A DNA stretch of 64,000 bases from an uncultured Alphaproteobacteria bacterium (GTDB lineage: Bacteria > Pseudomonadota > Alphaproteobacteria > Rs-D84): the NCBI GenBank assembly GCA_904502095.1, contig CAJGDG010000002.1:1-64000 (forward strand), in the 5' to 3' direction. Positions 1 through 7,410 of the stretch are shown in pieces; positions within the stretch are counted from its first letter, which is position 1, and every line of letters begins with the position of its first letter. A program made the translations under genes and the position numbers. Below the pieces are notes generated by a model. The model was given only the letters and a program-made list of their open reading frames with translations. It had not been told where the DNA came from and searched no databases.

Positions 1-35
1 ATTTTAAAACTATATATGTAAAGTTCTTTCTTTTG

Positions 36-290
36 TCATCCTGTGGCTTGACTTTCATGACCAGGTTATATTTCAATCCCTTTGTCATCCTGTGGCTTGA
101 CCACAGGACCCAGGTTGTTTATACAAATTTGTGTTCGCGTTGCGAACATGGACCTAGGTTCCACGGTCAAGCCGTGGAATGACAGAGTTTTTTTGTTTAT
201 TTACCCAGGTTCCACAGGGCACCCGTGGAATGACAGAGTTTTTTGTTTGTTCGCCTAGGTTCCACAGGGCACCCGTGGAATGACAGAGTT
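36..290. repeat. Left array of palindromic repeats
   Basis: The stretch is built of short imperfect palindromes of one family in both orientations. Units have a core such as CCTGTGGCTTGACCACAGG or TTCCACGGTCAAGCCGTGGAA and continue into a conserved flank (GACCCAGGTT on one side, TGACAGAGTT on the other). At least two units read one way (about 36-113), then a small TTCGCGTTGCGAA hairpin (about 132-148), then three units read the other way (about 151-290). The whole series recurs in nearly the same order at 3258-3530. The units resemble the palindromic elements known from Rickettsiales and other alphaproteobacteria, but the exact family was not tested. Confidence 0.85.
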
Positions 291-294
291 TAAT

Positions 295-319
295 GAATTA
301 TTCATTCACTAACCACTTG
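295..319. repeat. Left inverted repeat bounding the two-gene cassette
   Basis: The sequence ending in ATTCATTCACTAACCACTTG is repeated in inverted orientation at 3199-3227, where the copy carries an extra 7 bases. Together they bracket the two genes at 437-3158. A shorter copy of the CTAACCACTTG part also lies at about 350-360. Confidence 0.75.
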
Positions 320-407
320 CCCCGGCGCAGCACAGCAAAAATCCTGCCACTACTAACCACTTGTACTGACCGCTAATATAATTTTTTCCTTTTATATTTT
401 TTTTATT

Positions 408-418
408 TATGATAAAAT
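408..418 (+). promoter_or_regulatory. Extended -10 promoter for the 437-3158 operon
   Basis: TATGATAAAAT ends 18 bases before the ATG at 437 and matches the TGnTATAAT extended -10 pattern seen repeatedly in this window. No good -35 hexamer was found. Confidence 0.5.
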
Positions 419-436
419 TTATCCATACAGAGAGAT

Positions 437-2410
437 ATGAAATTATTTAAGCGATTTTTATTGTTGGTTTTCTGCGCACTGCCGACCTTGGCGGTGGGGC
501 AGGTTGCAACCACCGCGGGCAGTAATTTAACCGCATGGAACGGTAATGCGGGGTCTACAAATAACAATAATTGGAACCAATTAATGAACAATCGTACCGG
601 CGCGGCCACTGCGGCCAAGGCTGATTTCGGCAACTGTAATTCATTGATTTTACGCTGTGCGCAACCAAAATGTGCTGCGTGTACAACAATGGAATTGGCG
701 AAACCTGTTGTGTCGGGTTGTGTAAATTCGAACAAAGATTGTAAAAAACACGGTGATGATTTGATTGAATTTATCGCTGCGCAAATTGTTGCAAGTGCCG
801 CACAAAAACAACAGGCGGCTGAATTGGCGGCGTCCCAGGCCGCGGCCCAGGCGGCGGCTGCGCAAAATTCCCAACAAATGCAACAAATGCAAATGCAGAT
901 GCAGCAAATGCAACAGCAAATGCAACAACAAAACGCCAATCAGATGGCGCAAATGCAGGCTGCATTGGATGAACAAAAACAATTGGTTGCCCAGGCCCAG
1001 GCCGAAGCGGCCGCCGCCCAACAGGCCAAGGCGGATGCAGAAAACGCCAAATCCGCGGCACCGGTTGGGGTGACCGCTGCGCAACAGAATGCGATTAACG
1101 CCGGGATCAGTGAAGATGTTTTATTCCGTCAACAGGCCAGTGGCGAAATCTTGACTGCGATTGAAAATGCAGAGGTGCAGTTAAAGGCGATGGAAACATC
1201 GTTAAAATCGTTGTTCGATTATGCGGGCTGTGATTCGCGTGGTGGAAACTGTGTTGGGCCAAAGCGGGTCAAGGTTTTTAAAGACAAAGCGCGCCCGATT
1301 TTTGACAATTTTGATAATGTCGCAGACGAATTGTATGAAGCGTTGGAAACGGCGCTGATGCTGGGCGTTGATGTCAGCGATGTTTTAATGATGTTAAATG
1401 GTTCGTGTAATCGTTGGGGTCGTTATATGTGTCAATCAGATGGTATTTGCACCGACGAAAACAAAGGTTGTACGAAGGGACAACCGTATCATGAGGTTGC
1501 AAAATATGATAGCAGCTCTTGTGTTGGTGGTAAGTCTGTGGCCATCGGCAATGTTAGAGGAAACATGGAATGTCGTGAAAAAACTGCTGTCCCTCCCCAG
1601 GACGATATTCGTTGCACAATGATTGGATACTTTTCGGCTGATGATACCGATGAGGTTCGTCGTGAATGGATTGATGAAAATTACGAAGGTGACCGTATGG
1701 TGCGAATTGGGTGTGCGTCTTCGGCGTTGGATTCTATTGGCATCTTTTCGCGCCGCCGTGGCAAAAAGGCCAGTACGCTTGATTTGGATACGTTGGAACG
1801 CATTTTGGAACAAGACGCAACGGATATGGGGGGCAGCAGATATAACGATAAAACCGTGCGCGACAATGAAAAATTACAATACTGTGCATTAAGTGTTGAT
1901 GGATACAGAATTTTAAACAAAGCTATTAATACAAAAAAATTTAGTCAAAGCGATGTTTGTGTTGAAACGGCTGATTTGCGTAGCGATGTGCGAAATGGAA
2001 ATTGGGTTCGCGCACTGGACAGTGATTCTGGGCGCTATTTAAACCATATCCCCGAAGCGTATGACAAAGGCTCATGCGAAAAGTTGGGAGAAAATCAAGC
2101 CTGTTGGGAAGAGGGGACCAAAAAGTGTTGGGTGCGTAAATGTAATAGCGGTAATTGTAGCGTTGCCACTGCGTGTACGGGGGAATGTGGAACCAATGAA
2201 TGTGGTATGTGGAACTATTGGAATGGCGGAACGGTTGTGACGGTTGGTGCCAACGATAACGAGAACAAATGTAAAATGCATGGACATATATGGTATAGTA
2301 AGGATCAGCTAGCAGCAAATAAATTTACAAACCAAGAAGCGTGCTGTAAGCAAAATGGAAACGGTCATTTTGATACTAATTTGGGGAAGTGCGTGCCTGC
2401 AAGCGGATGA
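437..2410 (+). CDS. Exported Cys-rich protein with Met/Gln-rich coiled segment, unknown function
   Basis: A 657-residue protein of no family I recognise. It starts with a clear Sec signal peptide (residues 1-21, ending near A-V-G). A Cys-containing N-terminal part follows, then an Ala/Gln/Met-rich low-complexity stretch at about residues 130-205 that should form a long helix or coiled coil. The C-terminal two thirds is dense in cysteines, many as closely spaced pairs, as expected of a periplasmic or surface protein with several disulfides. The Met/Gln segment is encoded by near-perfect CAA/ATG/CAG triplet repeats (about 868-935), a possible site of length variation. The ATG at 437 follows an AGAGAG ribosome-binding site. 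The next gene starts 4 bases after its stop, so the two are probably co-transcribed and may work together. Long antisense ORFs over this gene are composition artefacts. Confidence 0.8.
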   Translation: MKLFKRFLLLVFCALPTLAVGQVATTAGSNLTAWNGNAGSTNNNNWNQLMNNRTGAATAAKADFGNCNSLILRCAQPKCAACTTMELAKPVVSGCVNSNKDCKKHGDDLIEFIAAQIVASAAQKQQAAELAASQAAAQAAAAQNSQQMQQMQMQMQQMQQQMQQQNANQMAQMQAALDEQKQLVAQAQAEAAAAQQAKADAENAKSAAPVGVTAAQQNAINAGISEDVLFRQQASGEILTAIENAEVQLKAMETSLKSLFDYAGCDSRGGNCVGPKRVKVFKDKARPIFDNFDNVADELYEALETALMLGVDVSDVLMMLNGSCNRWGRYMCQSDGICTDENKGCTKGQPYHEVAKYDSSSCVGGKSVAIGNVRGNMECREKTAVPPQDDIRCTMIGYFSADDTDEVRREWIDENYEGDRMVRIGCASSALDSIGIFSRRRGKKASTLDLDTLERILEQDATDMGGSRYNDKTVRDNEKLQYCALSVDGYRILNKAINTKKFSQSDVCVETADLRSDVRNGNWVRALDSDSGRYLNHIPEAYDKGSCEKLGENQACWEEGTKKCWVRKCNSGNCSVATACTGECGTNECGMWNYWNGGTVVTVGANDNENKCKMHGHIWYSKDQLAANKFTNQEACCKQNGNGHFDTNLGKCVPASG

Positions 2411-2414
2411 AACA

Positions 2415-3158
2415 ATGGTTAATAAAAAAAGTATCTTTTATGGTTTGATTGTGGCGGTGTTTACGGCTGTGTTTGTTATGCCGTCTTTTGCCGCAGATGA
2501 CTCCTGTATGAGCGAAGATAAGGATATGATTGCCGCGCCGTTCGCAATGTGTTCAACACATGCCTATAATATCGGTAAGACGGAAAATCCCGATTCCGCT
2601 GACCGCGCACTGATGAAGGAAGTTATTGGTTTGAAAACAACCTTTTTTACCCAGCAATTGTACAAGCAATATGATCAACTGGAATCGATGGTGCGTCGAT
2701 TGAAAACGCAATTAAAAAAGGCGGTGTTAACGAATAATCTGAAAGCAGCCGGCGCAAAATCTGAAAAAGATGATGACAGTGGTTCTTCTTATTCTGCGTC
2801 CAAGGACGATTATGTTCAGATTTCTGGTGCAAAAGATTGTACAACTTCGTGGTCGAAAAAAGAGATTTTCGATTGTTTGGCGGGAAATTATATTCTTATC
2901 AAAAATGGCGACAAGTCAACTGCATACAAAAAGCAACTGAAAACGGATTATAATTTGGCGTGTAAAAATGTTGCTGCAGACGATAAATGTTCGGATACAT
3001 ATAAATGTAAGAAATCTATCAGCGGCAATAACTTTTCTGAATGTTTGAATGATTTATATAGTCTTATTGTTGCCGGTAAAGAAGCCGCCGCAGATACGGA
3101 AGCAAAGCGAAATAACCCGTTTCAACATCTGATGAATAATAATAATAGTGGAAGCTAA
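2415..3158 (+). CDS. Exported protein, unknown function
   Basis: A 247-residue protein read from the ATG at 2415; an earlier in-frame start inside the upstream gene would spoil the signal peptide and was not used. Residues 1-26 form a signal peptide (hydrophobic core, then PSFA-A). The mature part has a helical, probably coiled-coil stretch (about residues 60-105), a Ser-rich linker and a C-terminal part with scattered cysteines, and it ends in an Asn-rich tail. I recognise no family. It follows the Cys-rich secreted gene with a 4-base gap and is closed by a strong terminator, giving a two-gene operon that sits alone between two repeat arrays. A shared envelope role for the pair is inference. 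Confidence 0.8.
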   Translation: MVNKKSIFYGLIVAVFTAVFVMPSFAADDSCMSEDKDMIAAPFAMCSTHAYNIGKTENPDSADRALMKEVIGLKTTFFTQQLYKQYDQLESMVRRLKTQLKKAVLTNNLKAAGAKSEKDDDSGSSYSASKDDYVQISGAKDCTTSWSKKEIFDCLAGNYILIKNGDKSTAYKKQLKTDYNLACKNVAADDKCSDTYKCKKSISGNNFSECLNDLYSLIVAGKEAAADTEAKRNNPFQHLMNNNNSGS

Positions 3159-3160
3159 AC

Positions 3161-3186
3161 AAAAAACCGGCCCCGCCGGTTTTTTT
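3161..3186 (+). terminator. Rho-independent terminator of the two-gene cassette
   Basis: AAAAAACCGGC and GCCGGTTTTTT form a perfect stem with a CCC loop directly after the stop codon at 3158. The symmetrical A and T runs would let it work in both directions. Confidence 0.9.
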
Positions 3187-3198
3187 ATTCCCAAGGGA

Positions 3199-3227
3199 CA
3201 AGTGGTTAGTGATTAGTGAATGAATTA
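3199..3227. repeat. Right inverted repeat bounding the two-gene cassette
   Basis: This is the reverse complement of 295-319 with a 7-base insertion. The same block plus its outer neighbour (the AATATTGCCGC sequence at about 3250-3262) also recurs inverted at about 3660-3700, so the right-hand array is itself enclosed by inverted copies. Confidence 0.7.
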
Positions 3228-3249
3228 TTTTAAATATTAACATAATAAA

Positions 3250-3695
3250 AAAAATATTGCCGCTCTTTGTCATCCTGTGGCTTGACCACAGGACCCAGGT
3301 TATATTTCAATCCCTTTGTCATCCTGTGGCTTGACCACAGGACCCAGGTTATTTATGCAAATTTGTGTTCGCGTTGCGAACATAGACCTGGGTTCCACGG
3401 TCAAGCCGTGGAATGACAGAGTTTTTTGTTTATTCACCTAGGTTCCGCAGGGCACCCGTGGAATGACAGAGTTTTTTGTTTATTCACCTAGGTTCCACAG
3501 GGCACCCGTGGAATGACAGAGTTTTTAAGTTTTTTTACAAAAAAATTTTAAAACTATATATGTAAAGTTCTCTCTTTTGTCATCCTGTGGTCAAGCCACA
3601 GGATGACAAATTGATTGATATATGACCTGGGTATGAAAGTCAAGCCACAGGATGACAAAGAGCGGCAATATTTTTTATAATTATTTCACCACTAA
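3250..3695. repeat. Right array of palindromic repeats, enclosed by a long inverted repeat
   Basis: The unit order of the left array recurs: two units in one orientation (3262-3300 and 3315-3352), the TTCGCGTTGCGAA hairpin (3367-3381), and three in the other orientation (about 3386-3520). A copy of the first bases of the window (TTTTAAAACTATATATGTAA) follows at about 3546, leading into a perfect hairpin CCTGTGGTCAAGCCACAGG. The ends, about 3247-3287 and 3640-3683, are inverted copies of one another over roughly 38 bases. No protein gene is visible here. Confidence 0.85.
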
Positions 3696-3703
3696 CCACT
3701 GGT

Positions 3704-4972
3704 TTATTCCTGATTTAACTCGTGCCGCAGTTTGTCCCAGTATTCCAGACGCTTTTTTATTTCACGTTCGAATCCGCGCTCGACCGGGATGTAATAACGT
3801 TCGCGACCCATCGATTCGGGAAAACAATTTTGACCAGAAAAACTGTTCGGTGTGTCGGGGTCGTATATGTACCCGTCGTTATAGCCCATCTGTTTCATCA
3901 TCTTGGTCGGGGCATTTAATATGTTTTTAGGGGGCATCAATGAACCTGTGGCACGCGCCGCCGCGTATGCGGCCTTTTGCGCTTTGTAATTGCCAATGCT
4001 TTTTGGCGCAGTGCCCAGATATATTACCAATTCAGTCAAGGCCAAATCGCCTTCGGGACTGCCGATTCGTTCGTATAGTTGCCACGCAGACAGCGCAACC
4101 TGCATCGCGTTCGGATCAGCCAGACCAATGTCTTCCATCGCAAATCGCGCCAGACGACGAAACAGGTACATTGGGTCTTGGCCCGATGTCATCATGCGCG
4201 CCGTCCAATATAATGCCGCATCTGTGTCGCTGGCACGCAGTGATTTATGAACCGCAGAAATTAAATTATAATGTTCGTCACCGTGACGGTCTGATAATGG
4301 CGCGCGCTTTTGTATCACTGAATCTAAATCTTCAGATGTCAAAGGTTGTTTGAATTTCGCGTTTGTTAAATACTCGACCGTGTTTAATAAAAAACGCGCG
4401 TCGCCGTCCGCCATCTGGGCCAAGTGTGTGCGGGCAGATGTTTCCAACGGTAATTTTTTGCCGGTGAATTCTTCGGCGCGCGCAATCAATGTCAGTAAAT
4501 CTTCGGTAGATAATGATGTCAGTACGCCAATGTGACAGCGCGATAATAACGCGTTGTTTAAATTAAAACTGGGGTTTTCAGTGGTCGCACCAATAAATAC
4601 AACTGTGCCATCTTCTAAATAGGGCAGCAGTGTGTCCTGTTGTGTCTTGTTAAAGCGATGAATTTCATCAATGAATAATAATGTATTGCGACCAATGTCG
4701 CGATTCATGCGCGCTGCGTCCATCGCCTTTTTTATGTCGGATGTGCCAGAAAAAACCGCAGACATCGGAACAAAGTCCATGTCAACAGAATTTGCCAATG
4801 CACGCGCAATCGTCGTCTTGCCACAGCCGGGCGGACCCCATAATATCAAATTAGATAATTTTTGCCCGTCAATCATACGGCGAACCAGGCCGTTTTCGCC
4901 CAGCAATGTCGTTTGACCAACAATGTCGTCTATGGTCCCAGGACGCATTAAATCTGCAAGTGGTCGTGTCAT
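3704..4972 (-). CDS. rarA: Replication-associated recombination protein A (RarA/MgsA AAA+ ATPase)
   Basis: RarA is a clamp-loader-like AAA+ ATPase that acts at stalled replication forks. The 422-residue length is normal for the family. Walker A is GPPGCGKTT (residues 46-54) and Walker B is LLFIDEIHR (about 98-106). Sensor 1 (GATTENPSF) and the arginine finger (LLSRC) follow in order. The C-terminal half carries the RarA tetramerisation region with the typical SPEGDLAL and PKS motifs. The gene stands alone: repeats lie downstream and the divergent mucR-like gene lies upstream, with 69 bases between the two starts. Assignment is by family motifs and is secure. Confidence 0.95.
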   Translation of the reverse strand: MTRPLADLMRPGTIDDIVGQTTLLGENGLVRRMIDGQKLSNLILWGPPGCGKTTIARALANSVDMDFVPMSAVFSGTSDIKKAMDAARMNRDIGRNTLLFIDEIHRFNKTQQDTLLPYLEDGTVVFIGATTENPSFNLNNALLSRCHIGVLTSLSTEDLLTLIARAEEFTGKKLPLETSARTHLAQMADGDARFLLNTVEYLTNAKFKQPLTSEDLDSVIQKRAPLSDRHGDEHYNLISAVHKSLRASDTDAALYWTARMMTSGQDPMYLFRRLARFAMEDIGLADPNAMQVALSAWQLYERIGSPEGDLALTELVIYLGTAPKSIGNYKAQKAAYAAARATGSLMPPKNILNAPTKMMKQMGYNDGYIYDPDTPNSFSGQNCFPESMGRERYYIPVERGFEREIKKRLEYWDKLRHELNQE

Positions 4973-5000
4973 TTTACTTAACTTTTATTTGTGCTTTATT

Positions 5001-5011
5001 TGTGATATAAT
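5001..5011 (+). promoter_or_regulatory. Extended -10 promoter of the mucR-like gene
   Basis: TGTGATATAAT is a perfect TGnTATAAT element 30 bases upstream of the TTG start at 5042. Confidence 0.6.
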
Positions 5012-5041
5012 TATCTTAGAAAAATGTAAAGGAAATGGCAA

Positions 5042-5398
5042 TTGGTAAATAAAAATTCTGATTTTACATTGGCGGTCGCAAATCTGGCGGCGGCGGCAAT
5101 CGCTGCTAATCCGGCTTTGTCAATGCAGGCGGCGGTTAAAAACGCGCGTGAAATTTTGCGCGGTACATCTGTGACTGATGAACAAATCCAAGATTCTGTT
5201 CAGCCCGATAAAATACAATGTCTGGAAGATGGAACGTGGCATATAATGCTGCGCCGATATATAAAACGAAAATTTAATCTGACACCACAACAATATCGTG
5301 AAAAGTGGGGACTGCCAGATGATTATCCGTTTGTCGCACCTGCATATGCGCGTAAACGCTCTAAAATCGCAAAGAAAACCGGATTGGGAAGGAGATAA
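5042..5398 (+). CDS. MucR/Ros-family transcriptional regulator without zinc ligands
   Basis: A 118-residue member of the MucR/Ros family of alphaproteobacterial regulators, which bind AT-rich DNA and often act as nucleoid-like repressors of envelope and surface genes. The C-terminal signature LTPQQYREKWGLPDDYP followed by VAPAYARKRS is almost the family consensus. The zinc-finger region is degenerate: CLEDG keeps one Cys, the second Cys is Asp, and both His ligands are replaced (LRRY, then RKF). The family includes zinc-free members, so DNA binding may persist. The start is TTG: an ATG just upstream leads into a stop after five codons, while TTG has AAAGGA at good spacing. The lysozyme/TPR gene follows 2 bases later, its ribosome site lying inside this gene's end. 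Confidence 0.85.
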   Translation: MVNKNSDFTLAVANLAAAAIAANPALSMQAAVKNAREILRGTSVTDEQIQDSVQPDKIQCLEDGTWHIMLRRYIKRKFNLTPQQYREKWGLPDDYPFVAPAYARKRSKIAKKTGLGRR

Positions 5399-5400
5399 GC

Positions 5401-7410
5401 ATGGCAGATAAAACGTTTGTTCAAAATCGTGGCGATAGTGTTCGGTTGTTTGCAGACAGAATAAAAAAAATGCGTAAAGCTACTGTTGGTCAACAGGTGC
5501 CTGATACCGTTCGGTGGAACGAAATTGCCAATGTGTCGCAAGATGAAAAAGGTGATAGAAAATTAGAAATCGATTTGGATAAGTTGGGCGTCTGGTTAAA
5601 AGAAAATGCGCAACAGGGAAAAAAGTGGACGCAGGTTTCGGCTTTGTGGGTGTCTGAATATTTGACGCGCGCAATAAATAAATTGATGGTGGATAATGGG
5701 CTGTTGCGCGGGGGTGAATTTGCTTTTGAAAAAGGCGCCAAGTTGTCCGAAAATATTAAAAACAAGGAAGGCAAAAAAATCGGAGAAACATTCGTTTCGC
5801 GCATTGTTAAAAATCGCCCTTGGGTGTTCAGCTATTTGATGTATTATTTGATTGCAACAACCTTTGTCGCGGGCGCTGTAAAAGAACCCGTGCCAGAACA
5901 AGACAAAGAAGAAGTAAAAAAAGAAAATGTCGAAAAAGAAACCGACTCTGTGCCAGAAAAAGAACAAGATAAGTTCGAAAACTTTGTCCTGAATCCAAAC
6001 GCGTCAGAAGAAGAGTGGCAAAAACAAATTGATGCTGTGCAACCCTATGTTTTGTCTCATATATTTTCCACCGAAGGCTATATTAAAAAGGCTTATTTTG
6101 ATGTGGGAGCTTCTTCGGGTACATTGACTTTTGGTGCCGGGTTTACAATTGCAGACAGACAACATCGCAGTTTTGCATCCAAGATATTAGGGCGCAAATT
6201 GGGGAATGGTTCGGAAATCTCGATACAAGAAACAAAGATTTTGGTAGACGCGTGGATGCGTGAAAAGGTTTACCCGCCAATGAAAAAAGCGTTTAAAAAA
6301 CCTTTGCCTGCCAGATTGTTTGTGGGATTGGCTGTGGCTGCATATAATGCAGGCGAAAGCACATATACTCTGGCGGGAAATTCGGGCGTGCCAGTAGTAG
6401 AGGCTGTAAACGCAGGCAAAAGCATTCAGGAAATTGTCGATGTGTATGTGCGCGCCTATGGGAAACAACGTGGAACCCAATGGGGCGGTATGCCAAATAA
6501 ATACGGTGTGTGTGCGCTGTATATGTTGGGGCATATTTCTGAAAAGGCTATTTTAGAATCTGTTGGTGAAGCGCCCTATACAATAGAGCCGTTTGTTGCA
6601 GCTGTACAGAAACAGGATAGTTCTTTTAACGAACGGAATATGGTCCAGGGGCGTTTGTTGGTGTATGATGGAAATGCAAAAGAATCAAAGCCAATCGGGG
6701 TTAAATATTATGATAATCTTGATGGTATGTTGACTAAAACAAAGTTCCGCAAAACCAAAGGTACAGTGCAACTGCCTGTGCAGGAATATTTTAGCACCCA
6801 AGAAGTTAAAACTATGTTGGCTGGAAATTTGTTCCAGGGCAAGACTGCGGATTTTATGCGAGAATTTAATAAAAATGTTGTCATAGAACAAAGCGAGTCT
6901 GAAAAGCTTAACGAAGAGGGTGAATTCTTGTTCGTAGAAGGCAAATATGCCGATGCAGAAAAGAAGTTTAAAGCCGCAATAAAAGCCGATAAAAATAACT
7001 ATATTGTTTATAGCAACTTGTCTATTTTGTATTATCATATGGGACGTTTTGACGATGGGTTAAAGATTGTTCAGAGCTTGATAAATTCTGATAAAATGAA
7101 ATCTGTGCCAGATGAAATAAAGTCTTATACATATTATAATGCTGCGTTGTGCCGTGAAGGTTTGGGCGACAAGGCCAAGACAAAGAAGCAAAAGCAAGAA
7201 CACTATAAATTATCAGAACAAAATTTAAAGCTGTCTGAAAAGTATAGCGGTACAGAACACGGCATGCTTAAACAAAGACTGAAAGAAAAAATGAATAATC
7301 TGTCTGCAAAAAAACAGGTTGTCGCTTTTAATGACGGAATTAAAAAAATGGAATCTAAAAAAATACTTCAAATTAACAACAGGGATTTTTCAAATGAAGG
7401 TATATGTTGA
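5401..7410 (+). CDS. Membrane-anchored lysozyme-like (GH24-type) protein with C-terminal TPRs
   Basis: A 669-residue protein. Residues 1-140 look cytoplasmic; a hydrophobic helix (about 143-162) should cross the membrane, followed by a charged Glu/Lys linker. Around residues 215-345 is a phage-lysozyme-like domain: E225, D234 and T243 sit in the EGx5YFDxnTFGAG context of the GH24 Glu-Asp-Thr triad, with three extra residues between Asp and Thr, and AAYNAGES lies further on. Residues about 500-600 contain tetratricopeptide-like helices (EGKYADAEKKFKAAI). I infer a peptidoglycan hydrolase or wall-binding scaffold acting on the periplasmic side. It is translationally linked to the mucR-like gene (2-base gap) and overlaps the start of ybeY-lnt by 17 bases. 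The lysozyme call is by motif; activity is untested. Confidence 0.75.
   Translation: MADKTFVQNRGDSVRLFADRIKKMRKATVGQQVPDTVRWNEIANVSQDEKGDRKLEIDLDKLGVWLKENAQQGKKWTQVSALWVSEYLTRAINKLMVDNGLLRGGEFAFEKGAKLSENIKNKEGKKIGETFVSRIVKNRPWVFSYLMYYLIATTFVAGAVKEPVPEQDKEEVKKENVEKETDSVPEKEQDKFENFVLNPNASEEEWQKQIDAVQPYVLSHIFSTEGYIKKAYFDVGASSGTLTFGAGFTIADRQHRSFASKILGRKLGNGSEISIQETKILVDAWMREKVYPPMKKAFKKPLPARLFVGLAVAAYNAGESTYTLAGNSGVPVVEAVNAGKSIQEIVDVYVRAYGKQRGTQWGGMPNKYGVCALYMLGHISEKAILESVGEAPYTIEPFVAAVQKQDSSFNERNMVQGRLLVYDGNAKESKPIGVKYYDNLDGMLTKTKFRKTKGTVQLPVQEYFSTQEVKTMLAGNLFQGKTADFMREFNKNVVIEQSESEKLNEEGEFLFVEGKYADAEKKFKAAIKADKNNYIVYSNLSILYYHMGRFDDGLKIVQSLINSDKMKSVPDEIKSYTYYNAALCREGLGDKAKTKKQKQEHYKLSEQNLKLSEKYSGTEHGMLKQRLKEKMNNLSAKKQVVAFNDGIKKMESKKILQINNRDFSNEGIC

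Noticed and set aside
36..290. CRISPR array
   Set aside because: Repeats differ in orientation and spacing, are self-palindromic and have no regular unique spacers or cas genes.
403..1084. Long antisense ORFs with runs of Cys, Leu or His opposite the Met/Gln-rich gene
   Set aside because: They are complements of Ala/Gln/Met triplet repeats and have no ribosome-binding site; the plus-strand frame has a signal peptide and normal domain order.
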